Assembly (NCBI GenBank): GCA_004794655.1
Contig: SMMW01000085.1
Location: 1,674,001-1,738,000 of the forward strand
Direction of reading: 5' to 3'
Origin: Marisa cornuarietis
Lineage: Eukaryota; Mollusca; Gastropoda; Architaenioglossa; Ampullariidae
DNA: 64,000 bases
The position numbers and the translations under genes are program-made. Numbering within the stretch: position 1 is the stretch's first letter; every line of letters starts with the position of its first letter. Below the pieces are notes generated by a model. The model ran no database searches, was not told the origin of the DNA, and saw only the letters and a program-made list of their open reading frames with translations. This document shows positions 1 to 12,668 of this stretch, one piece after another.

Positions 1-923
1 ATCTGAGGACGCTGCGCCAACTTCAGCAATATTATTCCTTACTGGAACATCACAGGGCCACATATACTTACCAGCTGGGGAAAAGTTAATTTGAGGCAGC
101 AAACTGAAATTCACGCTCTGTGAGCTAATCTTGAACGACACTTTGCTTTAAAATGCACCGGCGCTGGTGTTTATAATTAAATACTTACAAGTTACTCTTT
201 ATAAACTCAATCTAAAAGATGAGGGATCATTAGAGAAACTAAGGGACCGCTATATCTTCAAAGATAAAGCAAACCCCGGATGACATAACTGAGCTATATA
301 TTAGTAAAAACAGAGATTATGACAACAAGCAGCGTAAAAATAACGTCGCAAACAAAGAGACAATTTGCATCGTCTGCTACCGACGGTGAGACCAAAGTCC
401 AGACGACGTTCGTCGTCTGCTGCCGACAGTAAGACTAAAGTCCAAATGCTTCTCACTTACATATCCTTTGACTAATAATACAGATGAATTGACAATCTTT
501 ACAAATAACGTAATTTTTACTCTTCTAAAATATAAACAGAATACGGCATTTCTTAATTGAACTGCTACTGTAAGTAGCCGTGTTGTTTGTAGAAAACTAA
601 TTAATGCAGTTACCTCTTGCCAAAGCCATGATGTTGATAAGGTACCTGCGCTGGAGAAATTTTGTTAGACATTGTGATTGGTTACCTTATAGCTATTAAA
701 ATAATAAACTACGATAAAAATAAATATATATTGGGATCTCTACTTAAAAAAAAATATAATAATATAATAGAAAATATGCTATTTTAAGATACGGAAGCTG
801 TGGAGTCTGAACTATGACCTTTGCGGAAATCGTCTGCTAGTGAGTCTAATCTAGTAGTGTTAGTGACTGAAGTGCTTGGACAAAACATTTATTTTATGAA
901 GCTGTCTAATTAATTAACAAAGA
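1..923. other. Upstream flank of the TANGO2 gene, no gene seen
   Basis: AT-rich sequence without a convincing open reading frame or RNA gene. The part closest to the TANGO2 start (about 780-923) presumably contains its promoter and 5'UTR, but I see no clear TATA box or initiator. The only structured stretch is the short tandem duplication at 371-443. Confidence 0.5.
371..443. repeat. Two-copy 43-bp tandem repeat with a palindrome at the junction
   Basis: A 30-base unit beginning CGTCTGCT at 371-400 recurs at 414-443 with four mismatches. Between the copies, 400-419 form an inverted repeat with 9-base arms (CAGACGACG / CGTCGTCTG) and a 2-base loop. Confidence 0.7.
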
Positions 924-3900
924 ATGTGTTTGTTATTTTTTTATGTGAATAATGAGGCCAAAGACCACGAGTTTCGGTTTATTTTGGTGAACAATAGGGA
1001 TGAATACTGGGATAGGCCAACAAAACCTGCTGAGAAGTGGAACAGGGAATCCTGCATTAGTGGTAAGCATGCATGCAGCGAGATCATTGATCTTAGCGGT
1101 TCTTTCAACGTATCGCTGTAGATATGCAACTTCTTGGTACTTCATACTATTATCCATTTCTGCTTGTTTATTTTATCGCAACTTATATGCATGGAGTTAG
1201 AAGATAAAAATGTTAGTTCAGTACTGCAGCCATGGCGCGGTGAAAGGCTATACGTTCGTGGTTACATGGCCATTTTCGTTATTTCCTTTTCCAGTGTTCG
1301 CCTATTTACCCACAAAGATTTATGGATCCTTCTGTATGCAAACGGGAGCATGGTTATAACAATTGAAACATGATAGACAGCTAGCTTACAAAAATAGCTG
1401 CATGTGCTTATATGATTTCTCGCTTAGACGGATGTGCATCCGTATCCATCGGAACAGAGATATATCGATCGAGTGGGACTAAACAAAACAAACATCCGTT
1501 TAATTGTTTGCCCATTTATGTGAGTAAGCTGAATGGCATGATACCAGCCATACCCGCACATATGCAAAACACACACACACACAGAGTAGAGCCAACCCAG
1601 ACCATAATTTAAACATTGTGACGATCATTGTTTTAACCATTTTTTCTTTCTTTATTACTATAGATTTAATAGCAAATAAAATAAATAAATAAACCAACCA
1701 ACCCACCAAACAAACAACCCCCCCCCAACAGGCTGTGAGTATTTCAGCCCTCATTGAAAGGGGCCTTTGTTCTCCATGGGGTAGATATATCTATCACGAC
1801 AAGTACCTAATTGCAACAGTCACATGCCAACTAACAATACTTCTTGGCATCTCCGTCTCCCTTCCACCTCTCAACATGTGCATTTCATGCCATATGATAG
1901 ATATGTTTATTCCTGCAATAAAATATTAACCTACATATGAATTTCAGTTATAATGGGCAGGCAGCTGTCACTTTTTAAAAGACAGAAGAATAGCAGGGGT
2001 TCTGTTGTAGCTCTTATTCATCATGGCACTATTTAAAAGGGGGAAAAAAATTGGAAAGTTGTTTGAGCAATTACTAATTGCCAGTTTTGAGTGGCACAGA
2101 GTTACATTTTATATTTTCAGGTTTTGACCAGCAGCCTGAAAGGGAAGGTGGAACATGGTTTGGAGCAAGTAAATTTGGACGTGTGGCTTGCCTTGTAAAT
2201 ATTTCATTACCACAGGATCTTACCAAAAGAGGACGAGGTATATGTAGGACATCATTGCTGCTGTTGTTTAAAAAAAAGCCCAAAAGCATACATACACAGG
2301 ATTTTGTTTCTGTTGTAAAAAAAAAAAAAACCAATAACAAAAATGAAATGTCCTGTGAATAATTTATTATTACTTATATTATTATTATAAATTAATATTA
2401 TTTGTACTTACTCATGCTGTAACAATGTGCAGGTTTCTTGGTTCGTGATTTCCTGATCACTCCAGACAATATTGATGTGTATGCAAAGAAAGTAGCAGAA
2501 GAAAAAGATTGCTACAATGGATTCAGTCTTACTCTTATAGACCTTGGGTATGCCAATTATATTGTCTTCTACAGTATTATTCAAATTCTGAAGAGTACAT
2601 GCAGAATAAAACTTTATTTTACATCTTTTTTCAAACACTTGAATTTGAAAAGTATGCTGTGTCTTCCATTATTTAGAAAGGTTTTATATTTGACAAGCTG
2701 TCATGTGCATGAGTTAAACTGGAGGCAGACTATGGCAGACAAAGAAATAGAACTCAGTGTGCCAATGCATTACTGTGACTAGACAGCAGCAGCATCTAAA
2801 AAGATCCCCGCCACCAAAAAAAAAAAAGAACCCCAAAAAACTATTGACTGAGAATGGAAGGAGGGAAAGGTGGGGTGTCCATACAAAGCTTAGAGTGAAC
2901 TAATAATGTAACAAGATTTTAGGTGCCTGAGATGCATATTTGCAGATTCCAGAACCACATACATAACAGCAGTAGCGATGATAAGACAAACACTCATAAA
3001 GATTGACTGAGTCTCACTCATATCAGTGATATGGCCTGCTGTGTGGCCAGTTAGTGAGTCAAAGCAGTCTTGATCCATCTGTAGCACAGAGAAGAAAGTG
3101 AAGGGAAACAACCCTGGATTGGCTGTTCTTATTTTGGAATATCGGAGAGCAGCAGAAGAAAAAGAAAGTTTGAAGGAGGTTACAAGAAAGATAGTGTCTC
3201 TATAACATTCGTGATTGATGATGATGATGATGATGATGACAATGTTATAGTGAGGATTATAGCCAGTATAGTCCAGATTTAGATTTGTTTAATGTCTAAA
3301 AATCATGATATGTACAAGTGTATTTTATCTTTCTAGTCTTCAGGGCAGTGGGTGCCAAGTGTATCTTGTGACCAATGATAAATTAGCAGATGCACCAATC
3401 TTAAAGTTTCAGACACCTGCTCATGGTGAGTACCAGACTGAATGGAAGTTATGAAATTCTTTTTATGTAGATGTTAGATAAGTCAGCAAAATAATAGCTG
3501 AAACTACTGAACAATTTGCTATATCTGTTTATATTAAGGAAATATTAATAAAAAAACAAAAAAGAGCTGATAGTAAGAGACAAAAGATTAGGAGGTGTAT
3601 TAATTAATATGAGATAGAGCACAATGGACTTCAGAAGATGAGACACCCTTCAGATATTTTTGAATTTTTATAAAATACGGAGAGGTTAGTTTACTGCTCA
3701 AGTCATGTGTTGAAAGAACGATCTACAATCATACCAAAAGAGACAAATGAAATTTAAAGCTACTAAGAAAATTGTTATAAACTAAAACTTGTGACCAACT
3801 CAGAAATAACTAGTGAATAACCTGCAGAAGTTTTAAATGTTTGTTTAGGAAAAAACTATATAGCATTTTATAGTCAGAGGTATAAATGAAGGGTTTTATG

Positions 3901-6900
3901 AAATGAAATGTATCCATCTCTTACAGCTGTGGGTACTTGCATACCAGAATGTTATGAACCAAAGAAGTGTTTGGAAAAAAAGTGCTTCCTTATAATTTTT
4001 GAATATATACTGAATTGCTGATGCAACATTGAGTTTCATAAGCAAACTTTGAACATTTTTTCCTTATTCTTGCACACAGAAGGATACTGTAGTGAGCAAA
4101 ACATTAGAAGATTGATTTCTCAAATTGTCATCATGATGAAGCATTCTTTATGTGTGTGTGTGTGTGTGTGTGTGCATGCATGTGTGTACATGTATGATAG
4201 ATTTCTTTGCAGTTGGGAACTCGCCGCTCAGATACCCATGGCGTAAAATGTCTTCAGGCAAGGAGAGGTTTATGGAGATCCTAAAAACTCATGGTTGTGA
4301 TGTTTCTACAAAAGAAATGCTGGTAGACAGCTTGTTTGAGCTGATGTTTGACAAAACAAAGTAAACAATTTTCTATGATTTATTATTTTTTGGTATATAG
4401 TCTTCAACTAGTCAGTTGCAAAGTCAGAAACCAAAGGAAAGAGCAGTCTTTGTTTAACCTGCATTGTAGAGTTTGAGATTTTTGATTTGCTTATGGGAAC
4501 AAAATTCGTGACACTGAATTATTAGAGAGGAGACAAGACTATGGACCATCTGTGATGGCACATTCATCATGTCAAAGTGCAGCAGATACATCACTGAGCA
4601 GTGGCTGAGGACAGCCTGGGACACTTTAAAAAAAAAATGAAATAAGTGTGAAGGGTTATGTAGACATGAATAAAAGTGTCTTGCTTACTATAGGTACATG
4701 AATGAAAGTGTATTTTTTACCATAGGTAGATAAATGCAATTGTCTTACTTACAATAGGAACATGCCTGACCCGCAGCTTGAAAACCAGGCATCAACATGT
4801 GGTTGGAGCCAGACATCAACAGAAGCCATTTCATCAGTGTTTGTATGGAACCCAGAAACAAAGTATGGAACAAGGTTTGGGTCTTTGATAACACTTAAAT
4901 TTTACTTCAGATCCCATTTTAAGTTGCCTCTTGTTGTAGATGGAAGTGTCATGAGATAACTCTAAGGGGTAGGTAACAATCGGCCCACTTAGTGTCCAGA
5001 GCAGCTGTTGACAAGCCTGAGGCCCTTTGGCAAGGAAGTAGGGGGCGTATGTTTTGGTATGGGCGCGTAAGTGGCGCGTGGAGCAGACAGCTTTAAGTGA
5101 TTTCGGCAGCCTTGGACGACTGGCCAGCTGGCCAACGTCAACAAAGTCTAGGGAGAGAGGGTGATACCTCGGGGGCGCGCACCTGTTTGCCGCCAGACCA
5201 TGTAATTAGACAGGGGGAGGGAGGTTTAGACACCTGTCTGCTGCCACCCATAGGCGTGGCCAATGGTCAGTAGATAGATCCCTCGTGTCGTTGTTGACTA
5301 TACTTGTTGCTGATTGGGCGATGAGTGAGTGACCAATGGCATCCCTCGATGTATCTGTGAGAATGTGGAGAGATGAATAGAGAGACAAGAACACACTTCA
5401 CAGGGCCCCCGGTAGTGTAGTGGTTAAAACACTCGCTTGTCACCACTGCAGTGAGTGGCTCAGCGTTCAGATCTCGTCTCGGGACACTCTCTGTATGTGA
5501 CACCTGTTCGCAGGGCTGGGCGGCGGGGGTTTTCTCCGGGTACTCCGGTTTCCTCCCCCCTCCCTTTCCCCCCATAGTGCGAAATCACCGCAAGGTGGAA
5601 GCACTTTCCAACTAAATAAATAAACAACAAACACACTTCACTTACTTTTCGACAAAAACGTCAGAGTGGACGGAGCAACAGGCCATTAGCCGAAGCGACT
5701 TCAGCTTTCTAACGCCACCTATACTTCTGCCTCAGACCCGTCTTAGCCACGAGGGCAAGACTCGGGAGGAAAGAAGTTGGGTTAGAGAACCTTGAGAGAA
5801 GGAGGCAAGTAATTGACGACGGACTGTCAAGACTGCCTGCTGTCGCTGTGGAAGGAAGGGCTACGTGACTGTGGGCTCGTTCTACCGGTGTGAGAGGTAG
5901 ACGTTCAACGTTAAGGCCACTAGAAGTCGTTGGTTCTCAAAGACTGAGACCATCTGTGGTGGTGTTCATTTGGTGGCTGTACGAGGCATTACAGTCGTCG
6001 AAGAACCCACGTGTGTACCCTCGAGTGGTACACGGCTCGAATCTGTGTCACCGGGAGAAGCAGTCGTCGCTCTCTGACGGGGTGGCAGTTCGAGGGAGGA
6101 AGACGACGGACCATCAGACATCACTTCGAAGGAAATCGTCAGTGTGTCGTGACAGTCAGCAGAAGTATTGGACTCACAACAACCCAGCTGTAACAGAGCT
6201 AAGTTGGTGCGCTTGCGAGTGTGTACGGTATTTGTAAAGAGAGGTAACAGCACTGTAACATCAGAAGTAAGCTTTAGCATGGATAGTATTGGGACTCCCC
6301 TAGACGAGTCCATTTGATTGTATTGTGTTTGAAATGCTTTTGTATGAATAAATCTTTTCTTATTGTTATTGTTAAAATCACATGTCGTTGAGTATTGTGT
6401 TCGGGGAAGAGCAGGGATGGGGGCTCGTGAGCCAAGTTGTGTAATTGAATGACCGACGTGTGATTATCGCGTGTTTTTCCCCTGCAGTTATGTTGACATG
6501 GGCGGCTAGTGTTGAGTAATTAGTGCCCACGTGCCTGTTCCCTGGGGCCAGTATTCACGTTCTGGTTGAGAGACCAGGGATACTGTCACAGGAAGATGGC
6601 AGGTTTTGTTTGCAGCCATATTGTACTACATATTACTTGAGGGAAGCAGTGTCAACCTTATGTGTAAATGATTTGTAGCATAAGGTGCTGTAGATTGATA
6701 TAAACTTCATTTTAATGAAAAGCCTTGGAAAGTAAACTCTTTGTATTTTATCTATGAAGAATGAAATGTTAACATAGAATGTGTCAGCCATGGCAAACAT
6801 TAGCTTTTTTTTACCTTAATATGAGAGACATTTTTAGAGAGTGGACAATGGTCCTACAGATCCTTGACTCTTGAACATTACAGAAGGATTGTTGTAAAAT

Positions 6901-7147
6901 CATGGCAGATGGTAATGCTGAGAAAGAGCACTGGTAGTGAAGGATTAGGACATCAAAGTAAGATATACTATAGCTCTTACCTGGTGTGGCATTTACTTGC
7001 AGAACGACGACGGTGCTATTAGTTGATGGAAAGGGAAACTGTGACTACAGGGAAAAAACCTTAGAAACTCCAGTGAGCACTTGCCATCCCACGTGGTCCA
7101 CAAAATCTTTCACCTTTCAGCTCCAGCCTCCAGACGCATCTGTATAA
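924..7147 (+). CDS. TANGO2: TANGO2 / HRG-9 family protein (NRDE domain), 289 aa, 7 coding exons
   Basis: Joined exons 924-1062, 2121-2237, 2433-2547, 3337-3425, 4213-4360, 4758-4874 and 7003-7147. Each has GT/AG borders and phases join exactly to 289 codons plus a stop; human TANGO2 is 276 aa. The product begins MCLLFF, with the conserved Cys2 of the family, and carries the NRDE signature as NNRDEYWDRP near residues 23-32. Further family blocks are EGGTWFG, YNGFSLTLIDLG, GNSPLRYPWRK, PDPQLE and YGTR. In animals TANGO2 is needed for mitochondrial and lipid homeostasis, and its worm homologue HRG-9 is implicated in heme export from heme-rich compartments; the molecular activity is unsettled. 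Intron 6 (4875-7002) is swollen by an LTR insertion. The start is chosen because Met-Cys is universal at the N-terminus and no upstream in-frame extension looks coding. Confidence 0.93.
4150..4174. repeat. (TG)n microsatellite
   Basis: Uninterrupted TG dinucleotides followed by GCATGCATGTGTG, lying in intron 4 of TANGO2 about 40 bases before the acceptor of exon 5. Its position next to a splice acceptor could matter for splicing, but this is only inference. Confidence 0.8.
4947..6590. mobile_element. Probable solo LTR (1.64 kb) inside TANGO2 intron 6
   Basis: A GC-richer block begins TGTCATGAGA and ends ACTGTCACA, the TG...CA termini of an LTR, with the same five bases GGAAG on both sides (4942-4946 and 6591-6595) as a target-site duplication. 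An AATAAA lies at about 6345-6351. There is no gag-pol reading frame and no second LTR, so it looks like a recombined solo LTR. Base composition changes abruptly at both edges. About 230 bp of its length is a later SINE insertion (5402-5629). The family cannot be named from the LTR alone; the orientation is unknown, although the AATAAA suggests plus. Confidence 0.55.
5402..5629 (+). mobile_element. tRNA-derived SINE with intact 12-bp target-site duplication
   Basis: The head carries pol III promoter boxes: A box TAGTGTAGTGG at 5413-5423 and a B-box-like GTTCAGATC around 5465. A conserved-looking central part follows (GGTTTTCTCCGGGTACTCCG near 5528), then a short A-rich (AAAT)n tail. AACACACTTCAC occurs immediately before (5390-5401) and after (5630-5641) the element as a perfect duplication. 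The central block resembles domains shared by many invertebrate SINEs. The element lies inside the LTR and is therefore younger than it. Confidence 0.85.
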
Positions 7148-7194
7148 CAGTCAGTTGTTTTATGCACACATGCAAATCATGTGCTATGAGTGTG

Positions 7195-7375
7195 GGGTTG
7201 GATTGGTATTTTATACCAATCTAGCCTGGTAAGGCTATATCATGGCAAAGCACCCAGCCCAGTAATGCAGAGGACATGCAAAGGAAGAACAATGTGCCCA
7301 GGAAAAGATCTGAATCCAGGACAGCCAATTCTTACTGTATTGCACCACCAGACCCCTTACAGTACTATGGGTGTC
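7195..7375 (-). mobile_element. Degenerate tRNA-derived SINE
   Basis: Read on the minus strand, the head (about 7370 downwards) has an A-box-like TGGTGCAATAC and a B-box-like GATTCAGATC. The body shares several blocks with the SINE copy at 38740-38940, for example AAGGCTATATCATGGCA and CAGCCAA on the plus strand. It falls just after the TANGO2 stop codon and so lies in or beside that gene's 3'UTR. Confidence 0.6.
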
Positions 7376-10211
7376 ATGCATATTTGTGAAAACATACATG
7401 AGTGGAGGAATAAAGAAACTAAATCTAAGGCCTTTTATTCTTCAGTAAAATGATTTTTTGTTGTCATGTGTCATTGTATCCGATAGAATTTATATATTCT
7501 TGAAAAATGAGATGCTTGTATATGCTTGTATTTTACTTTCATGTAACCATACACAAGTAAAAAAAAAGGCATATAGTGACTGACATAGGTGCATCTATAA
7601 AGAACTTTCTTTGTTTCTTCTAACATTCTTAGATTAAAATAAAAACAATTCTTCAGAAAAGTGATGCAGTAGCATTATGTAACTGTGACAATGTACACTT
7701 ATGTGGTCTGTGAACTGCTGGTTCCCATCTTTGATTGTCTACTGTCAGTTTCTCTCATCCTTTTGTGATTATTAGTCAGGAAACATGAAGTTCATTCTGT
7801 ACCTAAAACTTACGCACAATTTGATGTGCTCAGTTGTGATCTACGGTGCCTATAGACATAAGTTACATGAGCCTTACGTAGGACTGAAATTTTTTCATCT
7901 ACAACTGTCATGCCATAAATGAACATGTTCCTCTGAATGAGAATAAATACTAGACAGGACTAATGATTTCTATGCAGCATCATGTAGTTTGTGAAATTAT
8001 CAAAATGGTGAAACTATCAACACAGTATTCTTTGACTTTGAGAATACTCGGATTCAGATTTAGTATTTAATTTCTGCAGTTTCATTTATATGCCCTGCAC
8101 ATGTGCACACATACAAAATACATAGTTTTCTCTCCTTTTGCTCAGCAAAGCTCCAAACTCTTGTACACAACAATACACCCCAGCTCTCTCTCTGATGCCT
8201 TCCCTTCACTTCCGCAAGAGAGTAGAATTAGTAACAACAATATTTATTATGAACAAAAGATGGGAAATAAGTTTCATAATATAAAGCTTATTTATATACA
8301 CTGTAAATGACGACAACTGGCAGTTACTGATACACACTGGTCTTGACATACGCACACCTAAACACAAATGCATGAAGAAATGATCACTACAGTAAACACT
8401 GATGGCACACACAGTTCCATAACTGCCAATACTGCTCTTGCTGTTTTATTCTGTACACGAAATGAAAGCATCCATGTTTCCATGCACAGATTTTACAGGG
8501 ACAAACTGGAGCAGCATTAAGGATTAGCTCTGTTTCCCAAGCCTCTTTGCACCTTTTCCTCAAGTCTATTTTTCCAATAATTCTTGCAGTTTGACCCCAC
8601 TAGAAACCCATTCACAACTGTTTATGTGGTCACAGTATTGAAGGTACAAATCTGCAATCTTTGCACCTAAATAAGGGAAACATTGGAAATGAATGCAAAT
8701 TTTTAAAGTAATTCTGAGACAGATGATTCCCACAGCCCTCAAGACTGTAGCAGAGGAACAGTGCTGACTTGCTTAACACTAGCAGGGTCTCCACACCACT
8801 GGCTGCCTGGCTAGGGCTAATATCAGTAGCAGTATTTTGATGCTTTGGTGGGAGTTGGGGATAATGGTGGGGGTAAGCATCATGAACATCCAAGTGATCT
8901 CAAAACATCGGGGCAGGTCAGTCACTGGTTATTTTATGGTCCTGTATTATTTTGCAGGTTTTGTGCATGCATTTTGACTTAACAGATGTAATGCTGACCA
9001 TGACAACACACTTTACAGCCGTTTTTTTAACCTGAAAATGCACTTCACTAGTGGCACAGACAACTGATATTTTCAGGGAGTTTAATTTCCTGTCTTCTAG
9101 CAAACAGTGACATAATTGTGATTTAGTGGTTAGGTAAAGAACTTTGTATAATTTGTACACCAAATGTTGCATCATATTATTTTAATCTACTGTAAGACAG
9201 GCCATATGTATTTAAAAGCATGAAAAATTACACATAGTTTTTCAAATATTGAAACTTTAAGCCAGAGTTTTAACTTCACTGCAGCTTAAAACTGATGGTG
9301 GGATGGGCCAATTTCATGGTTTTATAACATGAATACTGTAGTTTGTGATGTGCAGTTTTTGGAATACCTACTATAAGTAGTCTGTAAGATTTTGTGTGAT
9401 CACAACCCATCCAGCTAAATTCTGGATAAGTACTTTAATTAGTTCAAGAGAGTTTTGATATATTCAAGACATTCATCTTTTATTCATTTTGGCCACTTCA
9501 TGTTGGGGTCTTGCATGTGTTATAAATCTAAGATAGTGTTGTTACTTATAAACACATTTGTTGTTATTTATGCTCTCATGTACCACTTATAGTGTCTAGT
9601 AATTGACTACAGGTGTTAGGTACTTTAAATATTTTTGTCTCTAATGACTTTGTTTAAACAAATAACAGCTAGACATTTTTTTAAGTGCACTTTATAAACA
9701 CTGACCTAGTTTGTTGCAACAGTCTAGGTTTGGTATACACAAATTATTCCTCTGAAAGATGTCATAGCATATCAGTTTAGTATATGCTGTAAAAGAGTTA
9801 GAAAGGTTAGGTACATGAAAATGCAGCTAGTTTTTAAGAGTATTAGCTCCCTTACATTTATGGTCCCTCCTTTTTCTTGGAGTCTCACCACTTCTCTATT
9901 AAAATTTCTGTTCCTGCATGTTATATTCCAATGTAACAATCATCTCCTAGACCAATGATCTCAAGAGTGAACACACATGCACACACACACACACGTACAT
10001 TCTTCAAGACAGTCAGCCAAATTTATATCAACGGAAACTTATTAGTTCATTAACTGAAGATTTCATGTCAGTTCCTTCTCACTGTTGCTGTTGCTATCAC
10101 AAAAGCAGGACATGCTGCTACCCCAGAACATGCTACAAACAAGACAAAATAAGCACAACTATTTTGGTAATCTCTTGTACTTATGCCTTGTAATGAAGAT
10201 ACTTTCAAGTG

Positions 10212-10460
10212 TTTGTAATATACAGGTCTTGCAATACAGATAAAAAAAGTTACTCTCAAATATTCATGGTACAGAGGCCTTGCAATACAGATAGAAAAGT
10301 TAAAATGTTTATGGTATATAGACCTTGCAATACAGACATAAATGTTACTTTCAAAGGTTCATGGTATACAGGCCTTGCCATACAGATACAAATACTACTT
10401 TTTAAAATGTTCATGGTATACAGGCCCTGCAGTACAAATAATGCTAAATTGTTTATATTA
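10212..10460. repeat. Minisatellite, about 5 units of 45-52 bp
   Basis: Each unit carries the core TGGTATACAGGCCTTGC followed by AATACAGATA and an A/T-rich spacer. Cores fall at about 10228, 10278, 10323, 10373 and 10425. Units differ by several substitutions and indels, and weaker echoes (GAAATACAGAACA) continue to about 10535. Confidence 0.8.
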
Positions 10461-12185
10461 TAGGTGAACTGAAATACAGAACAGCAGATACGTTTCATGT
10501 GTTTATGAAAAAGATGTACTGGAATACAGAACACTATGTCCACTCCACTGTATTTGGTAAAAATTGTAATACACTCCAATGTATTTACACAGATACACCA
10601 ATACACTCATATCCTTTATTCCCATTTGCACAAAAATTGGGATATGCCTAACAAAGGGAAATACTCAAAGCACAGCCAAGGAGCACTGCTAAGTAAATGG
10701 TGCTTACAGCTGTCCATCAGTACATTATCTCTGAACATATGCTAGGCTATTTGGGTAGTTTGCTTGTCCACTAGCATACTTCATTTCTCTCATGTCCACT
10801 TTTACAGCAATTCAGGACCCTTCTCAATCAATATGTAGATCAGAGGTTGGTTTAAACTCTTGGTCAGTTCCTCTCTGATACTTACTTGCACCCACAGACA
10901 CACATATGATACATACACATGCTAGCGCAATTAAAAAGAAGTAAAACACATCACAGTTTGAGCAGTAAACATACCTAATTCATTATGAGCCTGCATCTAT
11001 CTTAGAAAAAGCACCATCAGAATGGGAACAAAGACGATGGTAGACAAACACAGACTCCACATCTTAAAAAGTATCACACTACTTGCTCCGTTGCCCCCTG
11101 ACCTTCCACTCTACATCAAGCTCCCCTCTGCCTCAAACCCAGTCAATCTACATTAACTACTCGCTCTTATCCTCTAAATTCAAATTCACACATCTCATTC
11201 TTTCAGTCTACCTCCAGCTAACTTGCTATTATTCTACATTCTACCCCACCCACTTCTCAAATCTAGCAGAGTAACTTTCTGCCTGATGGATCTTGTAGCA
11301 TCCTTGCCTCCACTGCTAATGTTCACTACCGTTTGCAGCAATGCTTTCTAACCATTTTTTTTAACATCACCTCAATTGTGAGCACTAACACAACACTGGC
11401 ATCAGGCTCTAACCAAACAGAAATATTAGATATGACATGGAACATTCTGGACATCCTACATTCCCTTTTTGTGTCCTTATATTTATCAGTGCTTCCACCT
11501 ATCATTTAGTGTGTTCTGTACAAGGTAGGATCATCAATATATTAGTACTCATGCCCTCTAGTTTCCCTATTTCACTTGATCTGGCTGAAAGACCCTGCTG
11601 CCTAGAACCCACAAAAAAATCATGATGTCAGTACTTAATTTTATCTAATCAACTAAGTTTTCTGAATCATCGTTCTTGATCTTATGCTTAGTGCATCAGT
11701 GTAGACTGCATAATACACACAGATTAAGCACTGATCAAGGGAAAGAGGAGGGTGAAATAAAAAGGCTTTATGAAACTGAACCAAAAAGAAAATGGGACAA
11801 TTATGTGGCCTATGCCACACCTCCACACAGTTGTTCCCTTATTAATATGTCACATCTTCATTACCTTCTTTATTTATTAAGGTATATGTCATGCTTTGTT
11901 GCTTACTTCCTTTTCTACCACTGTTGCTGGGACTAATAGCATGTATTTTTTCACTCATGCACGAAATGAAGCTGACATATGCACATTTTCTCGCACAAGC
12001 TCTCTGTAAATGATCTTGTTGGTAACCACAAAGGATTGTCTTGCCAAGCCTGTGTTTGGTAAGGCCATCTGCACAAACTGCGAATGGACTGGAGCAGCAG
12101 TTTGCACTCAGCGCAACTTAAGTGTAAACTGTAGATACAGCAATCTGCAGGTGGCGTTCACCATGTTGGCTACAGGCACTGCAGC

Positions 12186-12330
12186 TGCACTTAACACCAC
12201 AATCTGTACTGGCTGGTGGCACCAGCACACTTGACATCACAATCTGTGCGGGCTGGAGGCATGGCAGCTGCACATAACACAATCTGTTACCTGCAGCCTG
12301 CACACAATACACTATTGGCTGACTTAAGGT
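12186..12330. repeat. Degenerate tandem repeat around ACACAATCTGT
   Basis: About four imperfect units of 30-45 bp share a CTGCAC-TAACAC-CAATCTGT-CTGGCTGG pattern just downstream of the SHOC2 stop on its strand. The stretch is GC-richer than its surroundings and shows no coding signal. Confidence 0.55.
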
Positions 12331-12668
12331 GCAGTCATCTGCACTTTAACACAAACTCATTGGTCCCCAGCCTGCATAGCAAGCAGGGTTTTAAAGCAGG
12401 AACACAAGACAGCTGTTTGCAAGCTAAACAGAGCACTTCAGAAACATGGCACACCACCTAAGATCTAGACCATCTCTCCATGAATGGGACTGCACACTTC
12501 CACCGCATCGTGCTTGATTAACAGAGTGCACTTGTGGATTCCTGACTTTAACTTTCTGGATAAAAGTTAGTGCAGGAAAGGTCTCATCTCCAGGCCACAA
12601 TGTGCAGGTTTGGCTTTTAAGGCCCCCTGGCAGGGACAAGGTTGTCGGTGACCACTGGCAGACAGGCA

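Larger units (their letters stand above)
7376..12668. other. Convergent 3' flanks of TANGO2 and SHOC2
   Basis: No coding sequence is supported here. The two genes converge on this 5.3-kb stretch, so it must contain their 3'UTRs and poly(A) sites. One AATAAA for TANGO2 lies at 7409-7414. I cannot place the SHOC2 cleavage site. A (CA)n run sits near 9968-9994, and two minisatellites are listed separately. Short open frames here show no family resemblance. Confidence 0.5.

Noticed and set aside
5402..5480. tRNA gene because of A and B box matches
   Set aside because: No cloverleaf can be completed, and the sequence continues into a SINE body with target-site duplications.
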